DNA of 64,000 bases from positions 950,501 to 1,014,500 of the forward strand of contig NZ_CP060488.1 in NCBI RefSeq assembly GCF_014334015.1, given 5' to 3'. A program made the translations under genes and the position numbers. Source of the stretch: Bacteroides sp. M10 (lineage in GTDB: Bacteria > Bacteroidota > Bacteroidia > Bacteroidales > Bacteroidaceae). The notes under the pieces were generated by a model. The model searched no databases and had not been told where the DNA came from. It saw only the letters and a list, made by a program, of their open reading frames with translations. This document shows positions 46,508 through 54,261 of the stretch, one piece after another. Numbering within the stretch: the stretch's first letter is position 1; every line of letters starts with the position of its first letter.

Positions 46508-48121
46508 CTAAAATGAGAGTACACAACGAACCCTACGGTTACTGTTGCTTGCTTTTGTAGCACTGGTAGTTGTAAGGGATGTAGCAGTCAAAGACACGGA
46601 ATGTGCGTAAACCAATCCTTTGCTATTCCGATTATGTTCTGAACTCGACCAGTAATTTTTCGAACTTTCAAATTCATCGGCTGATGATGATGCAGCTTTC
46701 AGGCAAGTGTTCAGGGTTCCCAATACTGATTCTCCACTCAAGCTAATTGCAATATTGCTAGATGTCGTCCCGCTATCTCTCAAAGCGGCCAACCCTTTCG
46801 CTTCTCCCAAGTTCTCAAAAATATCCCACCATTGGCCTATACTTGGCAAATACCAACCACTGGTACCTACGGGAGCTTTATATGATGTCGTTGCCGCCGT
46901 TTTTCCATACTGACTGGCCTGATAAAAAGCTCCGTTCACCTCCTGAAAAGTAGCCTCATTTGCATACGTATCCACCATATACTTCGTTTTCACATATCCG
47001 CCTATCTCCTGATACATCCCCTTATAGGTAGATGCATGGTCCGCAAACGGAGAGTTTTCTCCATCGCCTTCCGTAGCAGCCTTTCCCCATTTGGAATCTT
47101 TGCCAGCATTGGTCAATGCCATAACGCAACCATGCGTCCATCCTTGTGCCAGTTCATCGGTGCTTATACGCTCCGCATCTGTCTGGAATACAATACCGAT
47201 ACAGCCTTCAGGTACACTGGCTACATCTCCGGGAAGTATAGTTCCGTCACTCATATAATAATCTCCTACCCGAACGTCACGGCTACCCGGCGGTTCCACT
47301 CCCTCATCAAGCGTATAGAAAAGATAGTGTTTGGCAGCCGCATCGGATGCAGTAGCCGCTATGTCGAATTTCCGTGTACCTATATAATAAGGATAACTGC
47401 CTTTCAGGGAGAAATCCGTATCCGGCTTGATGATATAACGCAGGATTCTTTCATCCGAAGTCTGATAAGGTACCTTTCCTTCTTCCCACAAAAAAGCAGG
47501 TGCACCCAAAACCGTAGTAGCCGGATGATATTTCACTTTACCGTCTTTGGTAGTCGCGCATTTGCCCAACGGAACTTCGATCACGATCAATGCCATCTGA
47601 TGTTCCAAATTGACATTCAATGTAGTTCCTGATACGAGTCCTTCTCCTTTCATCAGGTCGCTTTTCGTATAATCCTCGTAAGTGGCTTGGTTCAGACGAG
47701 GTTCGAATGAAGTACAATATGCCTCCAGTTCCTCTTTACTGCTAACCGAAATATAAGGATAGTAAACGATATACTCATCCCCTTGCTTATGTGACAATGG
47801 TACTCCTGTCCAATTACCCTCATCATCAAGAGTAAAGCGATAATTTTTAGATACTGTCTCTCCTCCATTTCCGGATGACGGTGTGAGCTGCAAAACACCA
47901 ATCTCGTCACCGGAAGTAAATTGAGTAGTGTAACCCTCTTCTACCATGCGTGTTTCAACAGTGCCGGTAGATATATAATTGTCCGAAGTGACTTTGAGAG
48001 TGAGAGGAAGTCCCCCTTCCGGCAAAGTGGTAAAAGCATCTTCTTCCTTGGAACAGCCTGATAGAGCTGATAGCAGAAAAACAGAAGCTGACAGAATAAA
48101 TAACTTATATAATTTCATCAT
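46508..48121 (-). CDS. Fimbrillin-like lipoprotein with Lcl_C/DUF1566-type C-terminal domain (copy 2)
   Basis: A 537-residue lipoprotein (lipobox LSGC followed by SKEEDAF). Residues about 25-270 follow the fimbrillin pattern of Bacteroides: TQFTSGDEIGVLQLTPSSG, YRFTLDDEGNWTGVPL, DEYIVYYPY, and LEHQMALIVIEVPL. The C-terminal 230 residues carry CIGIVFQTDAERIS, GWTHGCVMALTNAG, SGWYLPSIGQWWDIFENLG, YWSSSEH and RRVRCVLSF, a pattern seen in DUF1566/Lcl_C modules. The next gene upstream has the same C-terminal module, so the two are paralogues. A surface adhesin or glycan-binding role is inferred, not shown. Confidence 0.8.
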   Translation of the reverse strand: MMKLYKLFILSASVFLLSALSGCSKEEDAFTTLPEGGLPLTLKVTSDNYISTGTVETRMVEEGYTTQFTSGDEIGVLQLTPSSGNGGETVSKNYRFTLDDEGNWTGVPLSHKQGDEYIVYYPYISVSSKEELEAYCTSFEPRLNQATYEDYTKSDLMKGEGLVSGTTLNVNLEHQMALIVIEVPLGKCATTKDGKVKYHPATTVLGAPAFLWEEGKVPYQTSDERILRYIIKPDTDFSLKGSYPYYIGTRKFDIAATASDAAAKHYLFYTLDEGVEPPGSRDVRVGDYYMSDGTILPGDVASVPEGCIGIVFQTDAERISTDELAQGWTHGCVMALTNAGKDSKWGKAATEGDGENSPFADHASTYKGMYQEIGGYVKTKYMVDTYANEATFQEVNGAFYQASQYGKTAATTSYKAPVGTSGWYLPSIGQWWDIFENLGEAKGLAALRDSGTTSSNIAISLSGESVLGTLNTCLKAASSSADEFESSKNYWSSSEHNRNSKGLVYAHSVSLTATSLTTTSATKASNSNRRVRCVLSF

Positions 48122-48170
48122 ATTCTTATTTTTATTTTTTCATATACGGGATGTTTCTCTATGTATCCTT

Positions 48171-49967
48171 TTAAAAAGCCAAAATACAGCGGATATTGGT
48201 CGAAGCATTATCCTTATTATTATCTCCAATGCGTAAAGAATACTTCTTTTTCGAGCCATCGAAAAGAACACGTCGGGCGACACCGCTACTCTTTTCCGAA
48301 CTTGACCAATAATAAGTATCCGTCTTAAATGAGGTAACAGTCTGTCCACTAGCGTTCATCAATTCATTCATTCGATTTACAGCAACCTGGGAAACCCCAT
48401 TATTGAGTTCGACAGTGGTTCCTGAACTATTTCTCAAGGCTATCAGTCCATTAGCATCACCTAGATTTTCCAGAATATCCCACCACTGTCCGATAGTAGG
48501 CAGATACCAGCCGGAAGTCGTTCCATCGGCAGGCGCAGCATACTGTCCGCTACCATCCGTTCCATAATTTTCCGAGTGGTAGAAAACATCATAAAGTGTA
48601 CCGTCGGCAGTTGTTACTCCGGCAAGTTTCTGTCCGGCAATGTATACTTTCTTGCCATATCCGTCAATATCGCCATACATATCGAAGTTTGTTGCCAGAT
48701 TCGGGAAGTAATTAATGCCTTCAGTCATTTCTCCCGTATCTTCATCTATGGTCTTATCACCCCAAGTACACTTTTCGGCAGCATCGGTCAAAGCCATCAC
48801 GTACCCGTGTGTCCACCCTTTTGCCTTTTCAAGTGCACTGATACGTTTTGATTCTGTCTGAAAAACAATGCCGATACATACTCTCCCGTCTGTAAAGTCA
48901 ACGGGACTTTGCGCCGGAGTTTCCCACTCTTTCTCACCTGTTGCATGATTCACTTTACGCAAACCACCATCACTTACTGCCCAACCCGTTCCATCTGCTG
49001 TACGGTAAAAGAAATCGCCGGGTTTCATATCGTCCGCCGTGTAATAAGTACTGCTGACAACAGTTTGTTCTTTCCCTTCTGCCCAGGCAGGACCGGAAAC
49101 GGCAAGAGTCACCTCAATCTCATTTCTGTGGGTTATCTCAATATTGTAAACATACAGGTAACCGGCTTGCAGGTTTGCATCATCCTCCGCCGGGATATAA
49201 TAGGCCTCAACACCATCCACTACTACTTTAATAAACTGTTTGCCTCTCATTTGTTGCGGCACCAGTAAGGCTTGCAGTGTCTGCAAACAGCCTTCTGTTA
49301 CGCTCTCTTCATCCAGCTTTTGAGGAATAATTGTTGCCTCTCCGGTAGTTTGTGCCACTTCACCCGTAGCCATGTTTATTTCACCGGAAGCTAATGCCAT
49401 GTTGACAAAGGTTACTTCTGCATTCTTCACTGTTTCGGGATCTTCCACTCCTTCGCCGGCTTTCAGATTCAGTTTCACTTTTGCTGGCAGATGATAAAAA
49501 TCCAGAGCCGGTTGTTGACCGGAAAAGGTAAAAGTACCTTTGGCTCTCAAGAAGTCGCTGTTCTGAAAACCATCATTTTGGTTCTGATCCTGTTGCACAG
49601 GGAACGATGCGGGCAACGCTTCTGTGCCATTGCAAGGAAACCATGCCAATACATCAACCGTTGCCGTCTTGCTTTCCCAATAAAAGGGGGTATCTTCGGT
49701 TGTCAAAGCTCCGTATGTATCTGCCTTATACAACTTTATTCCATCACCGACTTGTACGCCCACTTCTTCCGTTCCAGTCCATGTTCCTTCCGAAGTAGTC
49801 CGCGTGATCGACTGGTTAAAGACTTGTCCCACAAACTCCATCGGATATTTATTGTCCGGCGAACCGGAAATTTCTTTTTCATCAGATGTGCATGATGTCA
49901 GTACACCGCCTGCTGCCATAACAAACAGCCAGGCGAACATCCGTAATTTTCTACTATCTGGTTTCAT
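48171..49967 (-). CDS. Fimbrillin-like lipoprotein with Lcl_C/DUF1566-type C-terminal domain (copy 1)
   Basis: A 598-residue lipoprotein (lipobox LTSC followed by TSDEKE). The N-terminal half is fimbrillin-like (GTWTGTEEVGVQVGDGIKLYK, TPFYWESKTATVDVLAWFPC, DFYHLPAKVKLNLKAGEG). The C-terminal half matches copy 2: CIGIVFQTESKRISALEKAK, GWTHGYVMALTDAAEK, GWYLPTIGQWWDILENLG, YYWSSSEKSSG, IRCILAF. The ATG at 49967 was chosen because the signal peptide starts there; one at 49982 adds five residues. It lies third in a four-gene run, 50 bp from copy 2. By domain order these two could be tip-type subunits on a fimbrillin stalk. Confidence 0.8.
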   Translation of the reverse strand: MKPDSRKLRMFAWLFVMAAGGVLTSCTSDEKEISGSPDNKYPMEFVGQVFNQSITRTTSEGTWTGTEEVGVQVGDGIKLYKADTYGALTTEDTPFYWESKTATVDVLAWFPCNGTEALPASFPVQQDQNQNDGFQNSDFLRAKGTFTFSGQQPALDFYHLPAKVKLNLKAGEGVEDPETVKNAEVTFVNMALASGEINMATGEVAQTTGEATIIPQKLDEESVTEGCLQTLQALLVPQQMRGKQFIKVVVDGVEAYYIPAEDDANLQAGYLYVYNIEITHRNEIEVTLAVSGPAWAEGKEQTVVSSTYYTADDMKPGDFFYRTADGTGWAVSDGGLRKVNHATGEKEWETPAQSPVDFTDGRVCIGIVFQTESKRISALEKAKGWTHGYVMALTDAAEKCTWGDKTIDEDTGEMTEGINYFPNLATNFDMYGDIDGYGKKVYIAGQKLAGVTTADGTLYDVFYHSENYGTDGSGQYAAPADGTTSGWYLPTIGQWWDILENLGDANGLIALRNSSGTTVELNNGVSQVAVNRMNELMNASGQTVTSFKTDTYYWSSSEKSSGVARRVLFDGSKKKYSLRIGDNNKDNASTNIRCILAF

Positions 49968-49994
49968 AATTATCAGACTCATTAACAGGTTGAA

Positions 49995-50897
49995 TTATAT
50001 ATTTATGTTCACATCCTTATCTCCGGGAGTTTCATCCCACCCGTGGATAGCGGAAGAAGAGATGGTAAGCCGTTCACGGTTCACCGTAACGTTATACTCG
50101 TACACTTTGCCCGGTGTTAAAGCCAAATCAGCAGATTCTTTCCCCGTCAGGCTTGCTCCTTCATAGACAGTTCCATCCTCCTGAATGAATGAGAGTGCAA
50201 CACCGCCGGAAACTGTTTCGGGCAGGAGGATAAATGAGTAAGTATTTCCAGCCGGTACAATGGTAGTTCCGGCAATAAATTCAAGTCCGCCCGCTTCTTC
50301 CGCATTAATTTCAGCACTACCGGTGATGGTATTAAACGTACCGGTGGGATGCAAAGAGGCAAACCGGATAATACCGTTACTAAAGTCCGCATCTTCCGCA
50401 AAGCCACTACCCGGTAGGAAGTTCAGCACTACTTTGCACATCTGATGCCGGAATTTAAAGTCCAGGAGTGGAGCTGCCTCCGAACCTTCTGCAGTAGCAT
50501 ATAAATAATCGAAGTTTTTACTTTCATTCTGATTACTCACATTTACTTCAAACGCACCTCCTGTTTCGTTGAAAGGATGATAAGCAGAAAACTCTACAGT
50601 CTTCTTATCTATATAATAAATTATCTCTCCCGCAGGAATGAAGGAAGAGCCTTTGGAGAAGTCATACCGTTTATTCACATATTCAACATTTCCGCTTTTT
50701 CCGGTTATGCCGATTGCGTCTCCGGTTTCCCATACGTCATTTGCAACCCGGCTCACCGGCACGTTGTCCGCATTGACAGTTCCCCATACACTGGCGGCCA
50801 CCGGAAATTGCCCGGCTGCCTCTTCCGCCTCTTGTAAATTGTTACATGCAGCCAACATCACAAATGATACTGCCGTCAAAAGAATTCTGGTTCTCAT
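49995..50897 (-). CDS. Fimbrillin family lipoprotein
   Basis: A 300-residue lipoprotein (lipobox LAAC followed by NNLQEAEE) with the standard fimbrillin layout: ANDVWETGDAIGITGKSGN, KTVEFSAYHPFNETGG, DFKFRHQMCKVVLNFLPG and a C-terminal strand NVTVNRERLTISSSAIHGW. It resembles single-domain fimbrillins without an added C-terminal module. It lies between the Mfa2/FimB-like gene (11 bp upstream) and the two modular proteins. It may be the polymerising shaft subunit of a short appendage or a stand-alone binding lipoprotein. Confidence 0.8.
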   Translation of the reverse strand: MRTRILLTAVSFVMLAACNNLQEAEEAAGQFPVAASVWGTVNADNVPVSRVANDVWETGDAIGITGKSGNVEYVNKRYDFSKGSSFIPAGEIIYYIDKKTVEFSAYHPFNETGGAFEVNVSNQNESKNFDYLYATAEGSEAAPLLDFKFRHQMCKVVLNFLPGSGFAEDADFSNGIIRFASLHPTGTFNTITGSAEINAEEAGGLEFIAGTTIVPAGNTYSFILLPETVSGGVALSFIQEDGTVYEGASLTGKESADLALTPGKVYEYNVTVNRERLTISSSAIHGWDETPGDKDVNINI

Positions 50898-50908
50898 AGT
50901 TCTATATT

Positions 50909-51781
50909 TTAATGAAGTTCGACATCATCCGGCCCATCCACAAATTCCGGTTCCCATGGTAGGATAGTGCCGGAGCCGTCAATACCTCCGGGAAGTTCAA
51001 AACGAGCCTTGAGGGAAAGAGGGGCAATATCGTTTCCGAAATATCTCAGGACATCGGTCAGATCGCCTTTGAATTTGTAATGTCTTCCCAAGGACAAATC
51101 CAACTGAAAAGTGAGTTCCTGTTTTTCTTGCGCCATTACACCTAATATACAAATGGTGGCAGAATAAGAACCGGAAGGTTGTTTCTTGAAGACGAGTTCG
51201 ATGTCTTTTGCTTCGGACAGTTCTTCCGTCGCAAGATTAAATGTAGACGCAATGCCTGACAAAACAGCTTCCAGTTCCGTCGCTTCAAGCTGTGCAGGGT
51301 CGCCGCCCTTGGGAGTCAAGGTCAATGTCAGTTTCCTGACACGCTGTTTCATTTTCAGGGAAGTTTTCACAGTCTTGCCGGGTTCAACCACTACCGATTT
51401 AATACGGGTATTGGAAAAAAGGTATCCCGGTTGCTGAAGTGTCCCGTTTTCATGGAGCGCCACGGTAGCGGTAAGGTTATTCACAGTCATATTCTCAGGG
51501 GTGTTGTAGGCAGCCAGTTCATACGTCCCCGCATCCAGCAAAGAGCTGAAAGTGGCGGTACGGGTATCCATTGCCTGTTCACCGATACCCACAACGGCAA
51601 GGGTATAATTGCCGGGGAGTTCCGCTTCTTCCGAATAATCGTCCCAGTTTGCCGCAATTTCCACGCTGCCTTGCCCGGCAGCATCATCAGACTCATTATC
51701 TGAGCAAGAAGTTTGGAGCAACGTAACTGCCGGCATGAAAAGCAGGAAAGCATACGCAATCTTCAATTTACGAGTTTTCAT
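50909..51781 (-). CDS. FimB/Mfa2-like (DUF5119-type) lipoprotein, first gene of the fimbrillin-like operon
   Basis: A 290-residue lipoprotein (lipobox LQTSC followed by SDNESDD). The sequence (GNYTLAVVGIGEQAMDTRTATFSSLLDAGTYELAAYN split over two strands, then VEPGKTVKTSLKMKQRVRKLTLTL) fits the two-sandwich FimB/Mfa2 family, whose known members anchor fimbriae and limit their length. The ATG at 51781 was chosen over one at 51805 because it starts the signal peptide. It is the first gene after a promoter that keeps part of the PUL operator. The family call is from pattern, so moderate. Confidence 0.7.
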   Translation of the reverse strand: MKTRKLKIAYAFLLFMPAVTLLQTSCSDNESDDAAGQGSVEIAANWDDYSEEAELPGNYTLAVVGIGEQAMDTRTATFSSLLDAGTYELAAYNTPENMTVNNLTATVALHENGTLQQPGYLFSNTRIKSVVVEPGKTVKTSLKMKQRVRKLTLTLTPKGGDPAQLEATELEAVLSGIASTFNLATEELSEAKDIELVFKKQPSGSYSATICILGVMAQEKQELTFQLDLSLGRHYKFKGDLTDVLRYFGNDIAPLSLKARFELPGGIDGSGTILPWEPEFVDGPDDVELH

Positions 51782-51843
51782 AATAGTATTATTTTTATAG
51801 TTCAACTTTTACAAAGTACAGAGATACATTCATCAATGTATGG

Positions 51844-51878
51844 CAAATGTATGCAGAGAATAAGTGCCGGGGAATGGA
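51844..51878 (-). promoter_or_regulatory. Promoter of the fimbrillin-like operon with proximal TCCAT half-site
   Basis: Minus-strand TCCAT at 51878-51874 is followed by 22 bp and a perfect -7 box TACATTTG (51851-51844). GTAC sits at the conserved place in the upstream 15-bp spacer, but the distal half-site is degenerate (TGCTG at 51898-51894). The 17-bp stretch 51871-51887 matches 41522-41538 of the SusCD promoter at 15 positions. Confidence 0.65.
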
Positions 51879-51944
51879 CATCCGTACACAAACCAGCACA
51901 GATTATCAAATCCGCTCCGAATAAAAAACAGCACGGACAAATAA

Positions 51945-51999
51945 TCCATGCAAACGTACGAGCGTCCATGTTACGGACACGATACTCTCATCATCTTTG
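51945..51999 (+). promoter_or_regulatory. Promoter and putative HTCS operator of the second PL11 gene
   Basis: TCCAT (51945-51949), 15 bp with GTAC at positions 7-10, TCCAT (51965-51969), 22 bp, then CATCTTTG (51992-51999), one base off TAnnTTTG. The ATG follows at 52029. AAATAATCCATGC begins both this operator and the one before GH28. Confidence 0.75.
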
Positions 52000-52028
52000 T
52001 AAGCGAACGTTAACCAAATGTATTGACC

Positions 52029-54143
52029 ATGAAACATTTACGTTATTTATCCATATTCGGAATGCTCCTTTTTATTGTTGCCTGCGGAGATGAACAAATA
52101 CAATCGCCGGCAAACGATAATATGGAGAATACCGAAAAAAAGGAAGAACCTGAAAAAGAAATTATAATAGGGAAACGCGGTATGTGGGTGAGTTATGACC
52201 CTACTCCCAGGGGAACGTTAAACCACACTTCCGGCTATTCACATGCCTTAGTCAGCTGGCGACTACTCCCCACTGACCCCGATAACCTGGCATTTGATAT
52301 TTATAAAAGCGAAGATAACGGCCCGGAAGTCAAACTGAACGAAACTCCCGTTACAGACGCTACCTGTTGGGCGGATAAAAGCATTCATGCACAGACGACC
52401 CATAGATATCGTGTCACTGTTGCCGGTTCGGAACAAACGCTCTGCGAATATACATTCACTCCCCAAATGGCGGAAACATTTTATCGTGCCATCCGGCTAA
52501 ACAGTAACCTCCCCGACCCCAGCCTGACCTATGCCGCTAATGATGCACAAGTAGGTGACCTCGACGGTGACGGAGTAATGGAAATCGTACTTAAACGTCA
52601 ACCTTACGACGGAGCAAACCAGGGCGGGTGGCGAGAGGGCACTACGCTGCTCGAAGCCTACAAACTGGACGGCACTTTCCTTTGGCAGATAGACATGGGT
52701 ATCAATATACGTTCCGGCTCTCATTATACCTCTTTTATCGTGTATGACTTTGACGGTGACGGAAAATGCGAAATTGCTTTCCGCAGTTCCGAAGGCACTA
52801 AATTCGCCAACGGCGAAAAAATAACGGATGCCAGTGGAAACATAAATGATTACAGGCAAAAAGATCCTTCAGGGAAAGGATGGTATTCGGGAAAGTCGCT
52901 ACACTCTACCTGTGGTTTAATCTTTGACGGGCCGGAATATATATCCATCGTCAACGGACAGGGGATAGAAGTAGGCCGTACCAACAATATTCCACGGGGC
53001 GGTGAAGGGAGTAACTATGAGCGTGCCAAATACTGGCATCATTACTGGGGAGACGACTACGGCAACCGCATGGATCGTTTCTTTATCGGAGCCGCTTATT
53101 TGGACGGAATCCCGCAAAATGGTGTCAGAAAAGCCAATCCCAGCCTAATCATCACTCGTGGAATCTACAGGAACTGGCAGGTATGGGCACTCGATTTCAA
53201 TGGCTCTTCCCTGCTTCCCCGCTGGAAGTTCAATACGAACGATAAAGGATATGAGTCTTACAGGGATATGGGTTCACATACATTCAGAGTGGCAGACCTG
53301 AACGGTGACGGATATGACGAGATTCTCTACGGATCAGCAGCCATCGCGCGCAACGGCAAAGGACTTTATTGCACGGGAAACGGACACGGAGATGCACTCC
53401 ATGTAGGGAAATTCATTCCCGACCGACCGGGATTACAAGTGGTGGCCTGTTTCGAAAACCCGAATAAATATATAAATAGCGGATTTGGCTATGGCTGTGC
53501 CGTATTCGATGCAGCGACGGGGAAGTTTATAACCGGTCATGCAGGCGGATCAGGCTCCGGAAGTGGCGAAGATGGTGCAGATGAAGAGGATGAAGATAAA
53601 GATCCGCCCGGAGATGTAGGAAGATGTCTGGTAGCAGACATTATTCCGGATAGTCCCGGATATGAATACTGGTCGTCCGAGGCCAGCGGCGTGTATAGTT
53701 GTCAGACCGGACAGCTGCTTAGTACAACTTTGCCTTCTGCCAAAACCGGTTCCAAAAGCTACAACAACGCCATCTTCTGGACAGGCGACCTGACCCGCCA
53801 AATGTTGGATGATGTGATGGTACATAGCTACACGAAATCTGCTCCGTGGGATAAATCGCGGGTAGCCACTTTTACCTATTACGGCAGTGGGGTTTATTCC
53901 AACAACTCCACCAAAGCCAATCCCTGTTATTATGGAGATTTCCTGGGTGACTACCGTGAAGAAGTGATATACCGGAGCAAAGACGGAGAGTACATTTATA
54001 TATTCTCCAGCAATCATCCCACCGGACACCGGTTTGTACATCTGATGAACGACCATACCTATGATATGTCACAGGCAATGCAGAATGTAGGCTACAATCA
54101 GCCGACACATCTGGGATATTATATTGGTGCGGACAGTAAATAA
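52029..54143 (+). CDS. PL11 rhamnogalacturonan lyase (copy 2, lipoprotein with acidic insert)
   Basis: A 704-residue RG-I lyase. Lipobox IVAC followed by GDEQ predicts a lipoprotein, probably on the cell surface. It shares the PL11 layout with copy 1: an N-terminal fibronectin-like part (HALVSWRLLPTDPDNLAFDIY), propeller loops VGDLDGDGVMEIVLK, YDFDGDGKCEIAFR and DLNGDGYDEILYG, and the end AMQNVGYNQPTHLGYYIGAD. About residues 504-527 hold a glycine-serine run followed by a run rich in Asp and Glu, absent from copy 1. The ATG at 52029 was chosen over an in-frame TTG at 52023. It has its own regulated promoter, and a second one lies in the 118-bp gap before the next gene. Confidence 0.95.
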   Translation: MKHLRYLSIFGMLLFIVACGDEQIQSPANDNMENTEKKEEPEKEIIIGKRGMWVSYDPTPRGTLNHTSGYSHALVSWRLLPTDPDNLAFDIYKSEDNGPEVKLNETPVTDATCWADKSIHAQTTHRYRVTVAGSEQTLCEYTFTPQMAETFYRAIRLNSNLPDPSLTYAANDAQVGDLDGDGVMEIVLKRQPYDGANQGGWREGTTLLEAYKLDGTFLWQIDMGINIRSGSHYTSFIVYDFDGDGKCEIAFRSSEGTKFANGEKITDASGNINDYRQKDPSGKGWYSGKSLHSTCGLIFDGPEYISIVNGQGIEVGRTNNIPRGGEGSNYERAKYWHHYWGDDYGNRMDRFFIGAAYLDGIPQNGVRKANPSLIITRGIYRNWQVWALDFNGSSLLPRWKFNTNDKGYESYRDMGSHTFRVADLNGDGYDEILYGSAAIARNGKGLYCTGNGHGDALHVGKFIPDRPGLQVVACFENPNKYINSGFGYGCAVFDAATGKFITGHAGGSGSGSGEDGADEEDEDKDPPGDVGRCLVADIIPDSPGYEYWSSEASGVYSCQTGQLLSTTLPSAKTGSKSYNNAIFWTGDLTRQMLDDVMVHSYTKSAPWDKSRVATFTYYGSGVYSNNSTKANPCYYGDFLGDYREEVIYRSKDGEYIYIFSSNHPTGHRFVHLMNDHTYDMSQAMQNVGYNQPTHLGYYIGADSK

Positions 54144-54152
54144 CACAATTAA

Positions 54153-54207
54153 TCCATATTTTCACACGTATGTCCATTATACATGAAAGAAAAACGCACT
54201 ATTTTAG
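54153..54207 (+). promoter_or_regulatory. Promoter and putative HTCS operator before the second CE12 gene
   Basis: TCCAT (54153-54157), 15 bp, TCCAT (54173-54177), 22 bp, then TATTTTAG (54200-54207), one base off the -7 consensus. The central GTAC is changed to ACAC. The ATG lies at 54262. This internal promoter would raise expression of CE12, GH115, PL11 and GH2 relative to PL11 copy 2. Confidence 0.7.
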
Positions 54208-54261
54208 CTGCGGAAACGAGAAACAAGAATTTCACTCACACATACTCTAATTTTACCTGAA

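Noticed and set aside
46508..51781. Phase-variable promoter or invertible segment controlling the fimbrillin-like genes
   Set aside because: No inverted repeats flank the promoter and no recombinase gene is near; the promoter instead carries the operator pattern of the PUL.
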